A stretch of 64,000 nucleotides of DNA from Polycyclovorans algicola TG408 (GCF_000711245.1 NZ_JOMH01000001.1:1854830-1918829); one strand, 5' to 3'; positions 9,654 through 20,011 are shown, numbered from the stretch's first letter. Notes: generated by a model from the sequence alone, not told the origin. Translations and numbers: made by a program.

Positions 9654-11168
9654 ATGATGCGTCCTGCCCCCTCTCGAAACAGTCCTGTCACGCGAACCCG
9701 CGTGGCGATCATTGGCGCAGGTTTCGGCGGTCTGGGCATGGCCCATTACCTCAAGCAGGCGGGCTTTGACGACGTCACACTGTTTGAAAAGAAGGCGCAG
9801 CTTGGCGGCGTCTGGCGAGACAACGTTTACCCCGGCGCGGCCTGCGACGTGCCGTCGCACCTTTACTCGTTCTCGTTTGAAACGGGCTATCCGTGGACGC
9901 ACCGGTTTGCCCGGCAGCCTGAAATTCTGGCGTACCAGCAGCACTGCGCCCAGCGCCACGATTTGCTTCGCCACATTCGCTTCGGCCAGGCGCTCACGGC
10001 CGCGCGGTTCGACGCCGCGCGTTCGGTGTGGACCTTGCAGTTCGCCGCTGGCGATGCGTTCGAAGCCGACATCGTGGTCAGCGCCGTGGGGCAGTTGCAC
10101 CGGCCGTCGGCACCGAAAATTCCGGGTGCCGAGCGGTTCGGGGGTCAGGCGTTCCATTCCGCGCAATGGCCTGAGGGCCTGGACCTCGGCGGCAAACGAA
10201 TCGCCGTGATCGGGACCGGCGCCAGCGCCGTGCAGTTTGTCCCCGAAATCGCCCCGAAGGCGGCCCAGGTCCACGTGTTTCAACGCTCGCCGGGGTGGGT
10301 GTTGCCGGTGGAGTGGATGTCACCCGGCGCGAACGCGCCGTACTCGCCTGCCGCCCGCACGCTGTTCAAGGCAGTCCCTGCGCTGGAAGCGCTGGATCGC
10401 GCGCGAATCTTCAATATCGCCGAACTGCTGGCGACCGCCTACAACAGTGGCGGTGCCGGCGAGGCGATGGTCCGTCGCCTGTGCCTGCGCAACCTGCGGC
10501 AGCAGGTCGCCGACCCGGTGCTACGCGCCAAGCTGACGCCGGATTTTCCGGTGGGGTGCAAGCGCATTTTGCTCACCTCCCGCTGGCTGCCAGCGCTGAC
10601 CCGCGACAACGTCGAGGTGGTGACCGACGGTATCCGCGATGTCACCGAGGCCGGCGTGCGCACCGAGGATGGCGCGCTGCGCGAAGTCGATGCACTGATC
10701 TACGGGACCGGCTTCGCCGCGACCGATTTCTTGGCGCCGATGGCGGTCACCGGTCGCGACGGGCAAGACCTGCGCGGCGGATGGCAGCAGGGTGCCGAGG
10801 CCTATCTGGGCATGTCCGTAACGGGCTTCCCCAATTTCTTCATGCTCTATGGGCCGAACACCAATGTCGGCTCGGGCTCGATCCTTTTCATGCTCGAAGC
10901 CCAACAGCAATACATCGTGCAACTGCTGCAGGCGCGGACGCAGCAGGGCTGCGCGTCCATCGAGGTGCGGCCCGAGACGCAGGCGCGTTACAACGCCGAG
11001 ATTCAGACCCGCAGTGAGCAGACCACCTATGCCGGCGACTGTCAGAGTTGGTACAAGACCGCAGAGGGGCGCAACACCAACAATTGGGTGGGCACGATGC
11101 GTGAATTTCGGCGCAGGACCCGGGTGCCGAATCTTGACGACTATCGTCTGCAGCCCCCAGTCGGTTAA
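9654..11168 (+). CDS. Flavin-binding monooxygenase (Baeyer-Villiger/FMO type)
   Basis: 504 aa. Two Rossmann motifs are seen: GAGFGGLG near residue 21 (FAD) and GTGASAVQFVPE near residue 187 (NADPH). The sequence FGGQAFHSAQWPE is a variant of the Baeyer-Villiger fingerprint FxGxxxHxxxW, and GGVWRDNVYPGAACDVPSHLY is typical of class B monooxygenases. It would insert oxygen into ketones or oxidise heteroatoms using NADPH and O2. The substrate is unknown. It stands alone 60 bases after plsX and before the glycine riboswitch, so it is not clearly in an operon. Confidence 0.88.
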   Translation: MMRPAPSRNSPVTRTRVAIIGAGFGGLGMAHYLKQAGFDDVTLFEKKAQLGGVWRDNVYPGAACDVPSHLYSFSFETGYPWTHRFARQPEILAYQQHCAQRHDLLRHIRFGQALTAARFDAARSVWTLQFAAGDAFEADIVVSAVGQLHRPSAPKIPGAERFGGQAFHSAQWPEGLDLGGKRIAVIGTGASAVQFVPEIAPKAAQVHVFQRSPGWVLPVEWMSPGANAPYSPAARTLFKAVPALEALDRARIFNIAELLATAYNSGGAGEAMVRRLCLRNLRQQVADPVLRAKLTPDFPVGCKRILLTSRWLPALTRDNVEVVTDGIRDVTEAGVRTEDGALREVDALIYGTGFAATDFLAPMAVTGRDGQDLRGGWQQGAEAYLGMSVTGFPNFFMLYGPNTNVGSGSILFMLEAQQQYIVQLLQARTQQGCASIEVRPETQARYNAEIQTRSEQTTYAGDCQSWYKTAEGRNTNNWVGTMREFRRRTRVPNLDDYRLQPPVG

Positions 11169-11193
11169 CATCGGCACCGTTGAAATCAGCAAC

Positions 11194-11591
11194 GTACGCT
11201 GCGAGAGACGCCCTTGAATGGGGGCACCGAAGGCGCAAACCGCCCGGAATCGCTCAGGGTGAGACGCCGCGCTTGCGAAGCACCGCTTCGCGCGGCTTCG
11301 AACGCCCGGACAAGGACGTCCGGGCCGGGGTGGATAAAAGTTGGCTGACGTTTCGCCATGGATGGCATGGCAAGCTGGAATAATGATGTGAAGTACGCTG
11401 CGAGAGACACCCTTGAATGGGTGCACCGAAGGCGCAAACCGCCCGGAATCGCTCAGGGTGAGACGCCGCGCTTGCGAAGCACCGCTTCGCGCGGCTTCGA
11501 ACGCCCGGACAAGGACGTCCGGGCCGGGGTGGATAAAAGTTGGCTGACGTTTCGCCATGGATGGCATGGCAAGCTGGAATAATGATGTGAA
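11194..11591. repeat. Two 199-bp direct repeats carrying half a glycine aptamer
   Basis: Units at 11194-11392 and 11393-11591 repeat on an exact 199-bp period. Each has 65 bp identical or nearly so to the first half of aptamer I (also 11592-11656) plus a 134-bp insert (11259-11392, 11458-11591) that reads the same in both. The insert has a 7-bp hairpin GCGAAGC/GCTTCGC, a GCCCGGAC/GTCCGGGC hairpin and a CGCCATGGATGGC motif. Short frames read through here are repeat translations, not genes. Confidence 0.9.
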
Positions 11592-11755
11592 GTACGCTGC
11601 GAGAGACACCCTTGAATGGGTGCACCGAAGGCGCAAACCGCCCGGAATCGCTCAGGTAAACGTAGTGGCGTACGGCAGCAAAACTCTGGAGAGCACCCGT
11701 CATTTGGCGGGTCACCGAAGGCGCGACAACGCTCAGGTACCAAGGACAGAGGGGC
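11592..11755 (+). ncRNA. Tandem glycine riboswitch
   Basis: Two aptamers lie directly upstream of gcvT. Aptamer I (about 11592-11673) has P1 arms GTACGC and GCGTAC at its two ends, with GAGAGAC, CACCGAAGG and GCTCAGG core motifs. Aptamer II (about 11681-11755) has ACTCTGGAGAG, CACCGAAGG, GCTCAGG and GGACAGAGGGG, with CTCTG (11684-11688) paired to CAGAG (11747-11751). Glycine binding normally turns on glycine-cleavage genes, fitting gcvT 30 bases downstream. Confidence 0.96.
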
Positions 11756-11785
11756 GGCGATTCATTTTCTTGAGGACGCCGCCAC

Positions 11786-12868
11786 ATGCTGAGAACCACC
11801 GCCCTGCACGCCGAACACCAGCGCCTTGATGCGCGCCTGGTCGATTTCGCCGGCTGGGACATGCCCATCCAGTACGCCTCGCAGCTCGACGAGCACCACG
11901 CCGTGCGTCGCGACGCGGGCATGTTCGATGTCGCCCACATGAGCGCGGTCGACGTCGAAGGGCCGGGCGCCACCGGCCTCCTACGTAAGCTGCTCGCCAA
12001 CGACGTCGCCAAGCTGGCCACCGTTGGACGGGCACTGTATTCGACGATGCTGCGTGAGGACGCCGGCATCCTTGACGACCTGATCGTCTACCGCACCAGC
12101 GATCAGGCTTATCGCCTGGTGGTCAACGCCGGCACCACCGACAAGGATCTTGCCTGGCTGCGCGCGCAGGCCGAAGGCCACGCTGTGACGGTTCGTCATC
12201 GTGATGATCTGGGCATCCTTGCCGTACAGGGCCCGAATGCCCGTGCCAAGACATTGCCGCTGCTGCCGCAGGCCTTGCGCGAGCCCGCCGCTGCACTCAA
12301 GCCGTTTCATGCCGCGTGGGACGACCGCGTGTTCGTGGGCGCCACCGGCTACACCGGCGAGGATGGCTTTGAGTTGATCCTGCCGCACGATGACCTGGTG
12401 GCCCTGTGGCGCGGACTGGAAGCGGCCGGGGTTGCGCCCTGCGGTCTGGGTGCCCGCGACACGCTGCGGCTCGAAGCCGGGATGAACCTCTACGGCCAGG
12501 ACATGGATGAAACCCGCCACCCGCTTGAATCGGGGCTGGGCTGGACCATTGGCTGGCAGCCGGACGACCGCGATTTTATCGGCCGCGCCGCGCTGCAACG
12601 CGTCAAAGGCACTGCGCATGACCAATTCATCGGTCTGCTGCTGGAAGGCCGCGGCGTGTTGCGCGCCCACATGCCGGTGCGCTTTGCCAACGGTGTACGC
12701 GGCGAGACCACCAGCGGCGGGTTTGCACCCAGCCTGAAACAGTCAATCGCGCTGGCCCGTGTGGCCGCCGGCAGCGAAGGCGCCTGCGAGGTCGAAATCC
12801 GCGGCCAGTGGTTACCCGCTCGGGTGGTCAAGCCGCCATTTGTTCGCAACGGCAAAGCGCTGGTGTGA
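11786..12868 (+). CDS. gcvT: Aminomethyltransferase (glycine cleavage T protein)
   Basis: A 360-aa folate-dependent T protein. It takes the aminomethyl group from lipoyl-H protein to tetrahydrofolate, releasing ammonia. The family N-terminus ([26 protein letters not shown], given in part), the DVAHM motif, the YTGEDGFE block and the [14 protein letters not shown] region are present, so the C-terminal barrel is complete. It is the first gene behind the glycine riboswitch. Confidence 0.97.
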   Translation: MLRTTALHAEHQRLDARLVDFAGWDMPIQYASQLDEHHAVRRDAGMFDVAHMSAVDVEGPGATGLLRKLLANDVAKLATVGRALYSTMLREDAGILDDLIVYRTSDQAYRLVVNAGTTDKDLAWLRAQAEGHAVTVRHRDDLGILAVQGPNARAKTLPLLPQALREPAAALKPFHAAWDDRVFVGATGYTGEDGFELILPHDDLVALWRGLEAAGVAPCGLGARDTLRLEAGMNLYGQDMDETRHPLESGLGWTIGWQPDDRDFIGRAALQRVKGTAHDQFIGLLLEGRGVLRAHMPVRFANGVRGETTSGGFAPSLKQSIALARVAAGSEGACEVEIRGQWLPARVVKPPFVRNGKALV

Positions 12869-12895
12869 TGAATATTTTTCGTGTTCGGCCTGTAG

Positions 12896-12913
12896 GTCGG
12901 GCTTCAACCCGAC
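12896..12913. repeat. REP-like palindrome between gcvT and gcvH
   Basis: GTCGGGCTTCAACCCGAC, preceded by GTAG. The same core recurs at 44104-44121, 44136-44153 and, in partial form, at 60029. Confidence 0.75.
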
Positions 12914-12950
12914 AGCAAGCCCCAAATTCCCCGATTCCCGGAGCGTCACC

Positions 12951-13340
12951 ATGAGCCAGATCCCCGAAAATTTGAAATATGTCGCATCGCACGAGTGGGT
13001 CCGCGTTGAGTCCGACGGCAGCCTGACCATCGGCATCACCGACCACGCCCAGGCGGCACTGGGCGATCTGGTGTTTGTTGAAGCGCCAGAAGCCGGGCGA
13101 GTGCTCAAGGCCGGTGACAGTTGCGCCGTGGTCGAATCCGTGAAGGCGGCCAGCGACGTTTACGCCCCGGTGGCCGGCACCGTGACCGCTGCCAATCCAG
13201 CGCTCACCGATGCGCCGGAAATGCTCAACAGCGACCCTTATGGCGAGGCTTGGCTGTGGAAAATGCAGCCGGCGAACGTCGACGAAGTGGCGGGCCTGCT
13301 CGATGCCGCCGGCTACGCCAAGGTATTGGCCGACCAGTAG
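12951..13340 (+). CDS. gcvH: Glycine cleavage system H protein
   Basis: 129 aa, the normal length. The lipoylation lysine is K65 in VESVKAASD. It shuttles the aminomethyl intermediate between the P and T proteins. The ATG at 12951 follows [16 protein letters not shown] is the family start. A REP-like palindrome lies in the gap after gcvT. Confidence 0.97.
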   Translation: MSQIPENLKYVASHEWVRVESDGSLTIGITDHAQAALGDLVFVEAPEAGRVLKAGDSCAVVESVKAASDVYAPVAGTVTAANPALTDAPEMLNSDPYGEAWLWKMQPANVDEVAGLLDAAGYAKVLADQ

Positions 13341-13385
13341 GTCGACTGACACCCCCTTTCACCCGACACCCGACGCCCGAGCTCA

Positions 13386-14753
13386 ATGCCCTTCATTCCC
13401 CACACTGAAACTGACGTCCGCGACATGCTTGCCGTGATCGGCGCGCCGTCTGTCGAAGCGCTCTTCGATGAGATTCCCGCCGCCCTGCGCGTCCACGGAT
13501 TGACGCTGGTGCCCGAGGCGCTGCCCGAGATGGGTGTCGCCCAGCTCATGCACGCCCGCGCGGCGCAGGACGCCGGGGCGCTTAATTTCATCGGTGCCGG
13601 CGCTTACGAGCACCACATCCCGGCCGCCGTCTGGGAGATCACCACCCGCGGCGAGTTCTACTCGGCCTACACGCCCTACCAGGCCGAAGCCAGTCAAGGC
13701 ACGCTGCAACTGCTTTACGAATACCAGACGATGATTTGCGGGCTGACCGGCATGGAGGTCAGTAACGCCTCGCTGTACGACGGTGCCAGTGGGCTGGGCG
13801 AAGCGCTGCTGATGGCCTTGCGCGCCAACCGCAAGAACGCCAGCGGTCAGGTGCTGATGCCGACCACCGTGCACCCACGTTACCGCGACGTGGTGCTCGC
13901 CACCACCGGCGCCCAGGCCATCGTTCAGGTGCCGCTGGCGTTTGATTCGCGCACCGGTATCACCGACCTTTCGGGGCTGGACGCGCACGCTGACGCCGCG
14001 CCCACCGCCGTGGTGATTCAGCAGCCCAATTTTTTCGGCCAACTCGAAGACGTCGACGCGCTCACCGACTGGGCACATGCGCGCGGTGCCTTGGTGGTGG
14101 CGGTGGTCAACCCGACGTCACTGGCGTTGCTCAAACCGCCGGGCCAGTGGGGTGAAACGGGTGCAGACATCGTTTGCGGCGAAGGTCAGCCGCTGGGCGC
14201 GCCGCTGTCGTCTGGCGGGCCGTACTTCGGATTCCTGACGTCTCGACAGGCCCTGGTGCGCGAAATGCCCGGCCGCATCGTTGGCCGAACCGTTGACCTC
14301 GAGGGCAAGCCCGGCTTCACCCTCACCCTGCAGGCCCGCGAGCAGCACATCCGCCGTGCCAAGGCCAAGTCCAATATCTGCACCAATCAGGGTTTGCTGG
14401 TCACCGCCGCGACCATTTTCATGAGCCTGGTCGGCCCGGAAGGGCTTGCCCGCGTCGCCGCCGCCAGCCATCGCAACACGCGTGCCCTGGTTGAGCAGCT
14501 GTCGGCGATTCCGGGCGTGCGGGTTGCCTTCGACGGCGCCCGTTTCCACGAGGCCGTGCTGGTTTTCGACCGCCCGGTCGCCCCGCTGCTGACGCAACTC
14601 GCCGCGCAGGGCATTCTCGGCGGCTTCGATCTGGCAGACGATTACCCTGAATTGGGGCACGCTCTGCTGCTGTGTGTCACCGAAACGAAATCCGCTTCAC
14701 ACATTGGCCAGTACGCCGACGCGTTGCGCGCGGCCATGGCTTCCACCCGATAG
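13386..14753 (+). CDS. gcvPA: Glycine dehydrogenase (decarboxylating) subunit 1
   Basis: A 455-aa N-terminal half of P protein, which is split in this organism. The start [15 protein letters not shown] and the block [20 protein letters not shown] (given in part) are characteristic. With gcvPB it decarboxylates glycine and loads the H protein. The partner is separated from it by tpx. Confidence 0.96.
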   Translation: MPFIPHTETDVRDMLAVIGAPSVEALFDEIPAALRVHGLTLVPEALPEMGVAQLMHARAAQDAGALNFIGAGAYEHHIPAAVWEITTRGEFYSAYTPYQAEASQGTLQLLYEYQTMICGLTGMEVSNASLYDGASGLGEALLMALRANRKNASGQVLMPTTVHPRYRDVVLATTGAQAIVQVPLAFDSRTGITDLSGLDAHADAAPTAVVIQQPNFFGQLEDVDALTDWAHARGALVVAVVNPTSLALLKPPGQWGETGADIVCGEGQPLGAPLSSGGPYFGFLTSRQALVREMPGRIVGRTVDLEGKPGFTLTLQAREQHIRRAKAKSNICTNQGLLVTAATIFMSLVGPEGLARVAAASHRNTRALVEQLSAIPGVRVAFDGARFHEAVLVFDRPVAPLLTQLAAQGILGGFDLADDYPELGHALLLCVTETKSASHIGQYADALRAAMASTR

Positions 14754-14764
14754 GAGAATCATTC

Positions 14765-15265
14765 ATGGCAACTGTCACCCTCAAAGGTAACCCCATCCAG
14801 ATCCACGGCGAACTCCCTGCCGTTGGCAGCGACGCCCCCGGCTTCCGGCTGGTCGGCGGTGACCTGAAAGACGTCACGCTTCACGACTTTGCGGGCAAGC
14901 GCAAAGTGCTGAACATCTTCCCCAGCGTCGACACCCCGACCTGCGCCACCAGCGTGCGCAAGTTCAACGAAAAGGTGGGCGCGCTGGCCGACACCGTGGT
15001 GCTGTGCATCTCGGCCGACCTGCCGTTTGCCCAGGGCCGCTTCTGCGGCGCCGAAGGCCTCAAGAATGTGGTCAACGCCTCGCTGATGCGCGGTCGTGGC
15101 TTTGCCAAGGACTATGGCGTGCTGATTGAAAACAGCCCGTTTGCCGGCCTGACCGCCCGCGCGGTGGTGGTGCTCGATGCCGACAACAAAGTGCTTCACA
15201 CCGAACTGGTGACCGAAATCGCCGACGAGCCCAACTACGACGCTGCACTGGCGGCGTTGGGCTGA
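14765..15265 (+). CDS. tpx: Thiol peroxidase Tpx
   Basis: A 166-aa 2-Cys peroxiredoxin that reduces peroxides with thioredoxin. Peroxidatic C60 lies in DTPTCATSV and resolving C94 in GRFCGAEGL, the spacing of E. coli Tpx. It starts 11 bases after gcvPA (RBS AGGAGAA) and precedes gcvPB, so it sits inside the glycine-cleavage cluster. Confidence 0.96.
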   Translation: MATVTLKGNPIQIHGELPAVGSDAPGFRLVGGDLKDVTLHDFAGKRKVLNIFPSVDTPTCATSVRKFNEKVGALADTVVLCISADLPFAQGRFCGAEGLKNVVNASLMRGRGFAKDYGVLIENSPFAGLTARAVVVLDADNKVLHTELVTEIADEPNYDAALAALG

Positions 15266-15414
15266 GCTGACCCTCTTGGCAGCGCATCACGCGGAAGGCG
15301 CAAAGATTGGCGTTCAGCAAAGCCCGGGGTTTCTCCCGGCGCCTGACGTTCGATTTTTCTGTGTTTTTCCGCGTGGGGTCTGACCCAAATTTTTCGCCAA
15401 ACTTTAGAGTCCGC

Positions 15415-16872
15415 ATGTCTCAATCGCTGATTTTCGAGCAGTCTTCCCCCGGCCGTTCCGCGGCGGCGCAGATGCCGCGTGAAGCGGTGTCGGGTCTTGA
15501 GATTCCGGCCGCCCTGCTGCGGCAGGACAAGCCGCTGCTGCCGGAGGTGTCCGAGTTGCAGGTGGTGCGCCATTACACCCGGCTGTCACGGCTTAACTTC
15601 TCGATCGACACGCACTTCTACCCCTTGGGTAGCTGCACGATGAAGTACAACCCGCGCGCCTGCAACACCCTGGCGTTGTTGCCGGGCTTTGCCGGGCGGC
15701 ATCCCCTGGCGCCGGAATCCCACTCGCAGGGTTTCCTGGCATGCATGCATGACCTGCAGGAGATTCTTAAGGATGTCACCGGCATGGCCGGCGTCAGCCT
15801 GACGCCGATGGCGGGCGCGCAAGGTGAATTTGCCGGTGTGGCGATGATTCGTGCGTATCACGCGGCCCGCGGTGACACCGGCCGTACCGAGATTCTGGTG
15901 CCCGACGCGGCCCACGGCACCAACCCGGCCACGGCGACGATGCTGGGCTATGTGGCCCGCGAAATTCCCACCAACGATGACGGGGATGTCGATGTCGAGG
16001 CGCTGAAAGCCGCCGTCGGACCGCAGACCGCCGGCATCATGCTCACCAACCCCAGCACCTTTGGCGTGTTCGAGCGGCGCATCAAGGAGATTGCCGACAT
16101 CGTTCACCAGGCCGGCGGGCTGCTGTACTACGACGGCGCCAACCTCAACGCCATTCTGGGCAAGGTTCGTCCGGGTGACATGGGCTTTGACGTCATCCAC
16201 ATGAACCTTCACAAGACGTTCTCGACGCCGCATGGTGGCGGTGGGCCGGGCGCGGGGGCGGTCGGCGTCTCGAAGCGGCTGCTGCCGTTCATGCCGGTGC
16301 CGGTGGTGGGCAAGGTCGATGAGCGCTTTCGCTGGCTGGACGAGCGCGACCTGCCTCAGTCCATTGGCCGTCTGTCGGCGTGGATGGGCAACGCGGGCGT
16401 CTTGCTGCGCGCCTACATTTATGCGCGGCTGCTGGGACGCGACGGCATGCACCGGGTCGCCGAGTTCGCCACGCTTAACGCCAACTACCTGATGGTGGCC
16501 CTGAAGAACCGTGGCTTTGACCTGGCGTTCCCCAATCGCCGTGCGACGCATGAATTCATCATCACGCTCAAGCGCCAGAAGACGGCGGTCAACCTGACCG
16601 CCACCGACGTGGCCAAGCGGTTGCTCGACTACGGGATGCACGCGCCGACGATCTACTTCCCCCTGCTGGTGCCCGAGTGTCTGCTGATCGAGCCCACCGA
16701 GACCGAAGACAAGACCACGCTGGACGCCTTTGTCGAGGCCATGGCCGCCATTGGTGAAGAAGCCATTGCCGACATCGACAAGCTCAAGGGAGCGCCCTAC
16801 ACCCAGCCGGTGCGGCGTCTCGACGACGTGCGCGCCGCGCGACAACTCGATCTGCGTTGGCAGCCCGCGTAA
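15415..16872 (+). CDS. gcvPB: Glycine dehydrogenase (decarboxylating) subunit 2
   Basis: A 485-aa C-terminal half of P protein with the PLP-binding lysine K267 in [19 protein letters not shown] at 15415 ([10 protein letters not shown]) is chosen over an upstream TTG-started extension (from 15307) that is not conserved. The 149-bp gap after tpx could hold its own promoter, but none is clear. It completes a full T-H-P1-P2 set; the L protein (lpd) is not in the window. Confidence 0.95.
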   Translation: MSQSLIFEQSSPGRSAAAQMPREAVSGLEIPAALLRQDKPLLPEVSELQVVRHYTRLSRLNFSIDTHFYPLGSCTMKYNPRACNTLALLPGFAGRHPLAPESHSQGFLACMHDLQEILKDVTGMAGVSLTPMAGAQGEFAGVAMIRAYHAARGDTGRTEILVPDAAHGTNPATATMLGYVAREIPTNDDGDVDVEALKAAVGPQTAGIMLTNPSTFGVFERRIKEIADIVHQAGGLLYYDGANLNAILGKVRPGDMGFDVIHMNLHKTFSTPHGGGGPGAGAVGVSKRLLPFMPVPVVGKVDERFRWLDERDLPQSIGRLSAWMGNAGVLLRAYIYARLLGRDGMHRVAEFATLNANYLMVALKNRGFDLAFPNRRATHEFIITLKRQKTAVNLTATDVAKRLLDYGMHAPTIYFPLLVPECLLIEPTETEDKTTLDAFVEAMAAIGEEAIADIDKLKGAPYTQPVRRLDDVRAARQLDLRWQPA

Positions 16873-16926
16873 GCTTTTGATCGATCACGTTTCATCCACC
16901 ACCCCATCACGTCTCACAGGATTCTC

Positions 16927-17865
16927 ATGTCAGTTGTTATCTGCGGTTCGTTGGCCTACGACACGATCATGGTGTACTCAGGTCAATTCAAAGATGCCAT
17001 CCTTCCGGACAAGGTACACATTCTCAATGTGTCGTTCCTGGTGCCCGAATTGCGCCGCGAGTTTGGCGGCTGCGCTGGCAACATTGCCTTTAACCTGCAT
17101 CTGCTGGGCGGCGACGCCAAGCCGATGGGCACGGTCGGCAAGGACTTCGAGACCTACGCAGCGTGGATGTCTGAAAACGGCATTGATCAGAGTCTGGTCA
17201 AGGTGATTGACAGCGCTTACACCGCGCAGGCTTACATCACCACCGACCTCGACGACAACCAGATCACCGCCTTTCACCCGGGCGCGATGAACCTGGCGCA
17301 CACCCAGAAGCTGACCCCGAAAGGCGTCAAGCTTGGGTCGGTGTCACCGGACGGCCGCGACGGCATGCTGCTGCATGCGCGCGAGTTCACCGAGGCGGGC
17401 GTTCCGTTCCTGTTCGACCCCGGCCAGGGTCTGCCGATGTTTAACGGCGACGAGTTAAAGACCTTCATCACCCAGGCCAGTTACGTCGCGGTCAACGACT
17501 ACGAGGCCGAGTTGCTGGTGAAGCGCACCGGCTGGTCGCTCAAGCAGATCGCTGAACGGGTGGACGCGCTGATCGTCACCCGTGGTGGCAAGGGCTCCAA
17601 CATCATTGCCAAGGGCAAGACGTACAGCATTCCGGTGGCCAAGGCCGAGAGTCTGGCCGACCCCACCGGCTGCGGCGACGCCTACCGCGGCGGCTTGCTG
17701 TACGGCATCAGCAAGGGTCTGGACTGGGAAACCACCGGTCGTATTGCCAGCCTGATGGGCGCCATCAAGATCGAACGTCCCGGCACGCAGAATCACCGCT
17801 TCACGCTGGAAAACTTTCGTGCGCGCTTCAAGCAGGAGTTCCGCTACGACGTAAAACTGGGCTGA
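16927..17865 (+). CDS. PfkB-family kinase (adenosine/carbohydrate kinase-like)
   Basis: 312 aa, ribokinase fold. The PfkB signature 2 is DPTGCGDAYRGGLLYG near residue 242, with the anion hole and catalytic Asp. The N-terminal CGSLAYDTIMVY and the GGCAGNIAFNL block match bacterial PfkB members often annotated as adenosine kinases. It phosphorylates a nucleoside or sugar with ATP; the substrate is not decided. It stands alone, 54 bases after gcvPB and before the methyltransferase. Confidence 0.82.
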   Translation: MSVVICGSLAYDTIMVYSGQFKDAILPDKVHILNVSFLVPELRREFGGCAGNIAFNLHLLGGDAKPMGTVGKDFETYAAWMSENGIDQSLVKVIDSAYTAQAYITTDLDDNQITAFHPGAMNLAHTQKLTPKGVKLGSVSPDGRDGMLLHAREFTEAGVPFLFDPGQGLPMFNGDELKTFITQASYVAVNDYEAELLVKRTGWSLKQIAERVDALIVTRGGKGSNIIAKGKTYSIPVAKAESLADPTGCGDAYRGGLLYGISKGLDWETTGRIASLMGAIKIERPGTQNHRFTLENFRARFKQEFRYDVKLG

Positions 17866-17990
17866 GAATCTCGGGCCTCGCAACAGGGGCGCGGCCGCAG
17901 CGCGACGAAGCCCTATACTCCGCGCCCCTTGCGGCCCTTCCGGGCCCATCCTGATCGATTGATCACCCCTGTTTTTGCGGAGCCCGCGCC

Positions 17991-19160
17991 ATGCTCAACG
18001 TTCAACTCAAACCGCGTGAAGACCGACGCCTGCGGGCTGGCCATCTCTGGGTCTACTCCAACGAGATCGTCACGCCGCCCAACTTCGCCAAGCTGGTGCC
18101 GGGCACGCTGTGCCGGGTGCTGGATGCGCGTGCCAAACCGTTGGGCACCGGGTACATCAATCCGCACACGCTGATCTGTCTGCGTCTGCTCACCGGCGAC
18201 ATCAACGCCGAGATCGACGCCGACTGGTTTGCCCGGCGCCTGAGTGCAGCGCTTGCCTTGCGGGCACGGCTTTATCCGACGCCGCATTACCGATTGGTGT
18301 TTGGCGAGGCTGACGGTCTTCCGGGGCTGGTGATTGATCGCTTCGACGACATCCTGGCTGTGCAGATCACCACCGCCGGCATGGAATTGCTCAAGCCGGC
18401 GCTGCTGGACGCCCTGAAAACGGTGCTCAAACCGCGCGGCATCCTCATCAGCAATGACCTGCCAATGCGCGAGACCGAAGGTCTGCCGCAAGTCGATGAG
18501 GTGATCGGCGACGTGCCGGACGAGATCGACGTGATCGAAAGCGGCCTGCGTTTCAGCGTGCCGCTGGCCGGTGGTCAGAAGACCGGTTGGTTCTATGACC
18601 AGCGCAGCAACCGCGACCGCTTCGCCGGCTACGCGCGCGGCGGTCGCTTGCTCGACGTGTTCAGTTACGCCGGCGGTTGGGCGCTGCGTGGCTTGGAGGC
18701 GGGTGCCACCGAAGCGGTGTGCCTGGACAGCTCCGCTGCGGCCCTCGCGGCCGCGCAGGCCAGTGGCAAGGCCAACAACCTGACGGTCGAAACCCGCCAG
18801 GGCGAGGCCATGGATCTGCTGCGCACGCTCAAGGCCGATGGCCAGCGTTTCGACACCGTGGTGGTCGACCCGCCCGCACTGATCAAGCGCAAGCGCGATC
18901 ATGAAAAGGGGCTGGAGCACTACGCCGCGCTGAACCGCGCCGCGATGCAGGTGCTGGGTGCCGACGGCATTCTGATCGCCTGTTCCTGCTCGCATCACCT
19001 TGAGCCGGCCGAGCTGCAACGGGTGTTGTTGCGTGAGGCGCGCAAGCTTGACCGGCGCCTGCAGATTCTCGAAAGCGGCGCCCAGGGACCGGATCATCCG
19101 GTCCACCCGGCCATTCCCGAAACCCGATACCTGAAGGCGCTGGTGGTTCGCGTCTTCTGA
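17991..19160 (+). CDS. rlmI: 23S rRNA (cytosine-5) methyltransferase, RlmI-like
   Basis: 389 aa (E. coli RlmI is 396). An N-terminal PUA domain (about 1-75), a middle domain, and a C-terminal Rossmann methyltransferase with SAM motif LLDVFSYAGGWAL, the DPPALIKRK block and the cysteine motif ACSCSHHL. It would methylate C1962 of 23S rRNA. The gap to lgt is 43 bases. Confidence 0.88.
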   Translation: MLNVQLKPREDRRLRAGHLWVYSNEIVTPPNFAKLVPGTLCRVLDARAKPLGTGYINPHTLICLRLLTGDINAEIDADWFARRLSAALALRARLYPTPHYRLVFGEADGLPGLVIDRFDDILAVQITTAGMELLKPALLDALKTVLKPRGILISNDLPMRETEGLPQVDEVIGDVPDEIDVIESGLRFSVPLAGGQKTGWFYDQRSNRDRFAGYARGGRLLDVFSYAGGWALRGLEAGATEAVCLDSSAAALAAAQASGKANNLTVETRQGEAMDLLRTLKADGQRFDTVVVDPPALIKRKRDHEKGLEHYAALNRAAMQVLGADGILIACSCSHHLEPAELQRVLLREARKLDRRLQILESGAQGPDHPVHPAIPETRYLKALVVRVF

Positions 19161-19203
19161 GGATGGTCATCAAACTGCCTGATTCAGCGGCTATCATCAC
19201 GCC

Positions 19204-20010
19204 ATGTTGACCCACCCCGGTTTCGATCCCGTCGCCCTGCAGCTGGGCCCGATCAGCGTGCATTGGTACGGGCTGATGTACCTCGTCGGCTTTTATGTGG
19301 GCTGGTGGCTGGGCACGCAGCGCGCCAAGCAGCCGCACATCGGCTGGACGCGCGACCAGGTTACCGACCTGCTGTTCTACATCGTCATGGGCGTGATCAT
19401 CGGCGGGCGGCTGGGCTACTCGCTGTTCTACGGGTTCGAGCAACTGCTGTCGGACCCTCTGATGCTGCTGCGCATCTGGGAAGGTGGCATGAGCTTCCAC
19501 GGTGGCCTCATCGGGGTTGTCGTCGCTTATTTCTGGTTTGCCAAAGCCAAGCATCTGAACGTGTTCGACATCGCCGACTTTGCCGCGCCGTTGATCCCGG
19601 TGGGGTTGCTCACCGGTCGCATCGGCAACTTCATCAACGGTGAACTCTACGGTGCGCCCACCACCCTGCCGTGGGGCATGGTGTTTCCGGGTGCGGGCCC
19701 CGAGCCACGCCACCCGTCGATGCTCTACGAAGCTCTGCTGGAAGGCGTGGTGATGCTCGTCGTGCTGTGGTGGTTTGCCAAGAACCCGCGCCCCCGCATG
19801 GCGGTCTCGGGACTGTTCCTGGTGCTCTACGGTGTGTTCCGTTCGCTGGTGGAAACCGTGCGCTTGCCCGACGACCACATCGGTTACCTTTACGGCAGCG
19901 ACTGGTTCACGATGGGCATGCAGTTAAGCCTGCCGATGGTGGTGGCCGGCGCGGTGATCATGCTGATCGCTTACCAACGCCCGGCCGTCTTCGGTCAAAA
20001 AGGCGCCTGA
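19204..20010 (+). CDS. lgt: Prolipoprotein diacylglyceryl transferase
   Basis: A 268-aa inner-membrane enzyme with about seven membrane segments. The Lgt signature [13 protein letters not shown] and the HGGLIG motif are present. It attaches diacylglycerol to the lipobox Cys of prolipoproteins, including the two lipoproteins predicted in this window. The stop is followed one base later by the thyA GTG, the conserved lgt-thyA pair. Confidence 0.97.
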   Translation: MLTHPGFDPVALQLGPISVHWYGLMYLVGFYVGWWLGTQRAKQPHIGWTRDQVTDLLFYIVMGVIIGGRLGYSLFYGFEQLLSDPLMLLRIWEGGMSFHGGLIGVVVAYFWFAKAKHLNVFDIADFAAPLIPVGLLTGRIGNFINGELYGAPTTLPWGMVFPGAGPEPRHPSMLYEALLEGVVMLVVLWWFAKNPRPRMAVSGLFLVLYGVFRSLVETVRLPDDHIGYLYGSDWFTMGMQLSLPMVVAGAVIMLIAYQRPAVFGQKGA

Positions 20011-20011
20011 C

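Noticed and set aside
11194-11656. Regular direct repeats that could suggest a CRISPR array
   Set aside because: Period is 199 bp, the repeated part is a riboswitch aptamer half, and the intervening 134-bp segments are the same, not unique spacers.
11186-12069. Minus-strand frames across the repeats and gcvT start
   Set aside because: They are translations of the 199-bp repeat and the gcvT antisense; no family resemblance and they contradict the riboswitch and gcvT.
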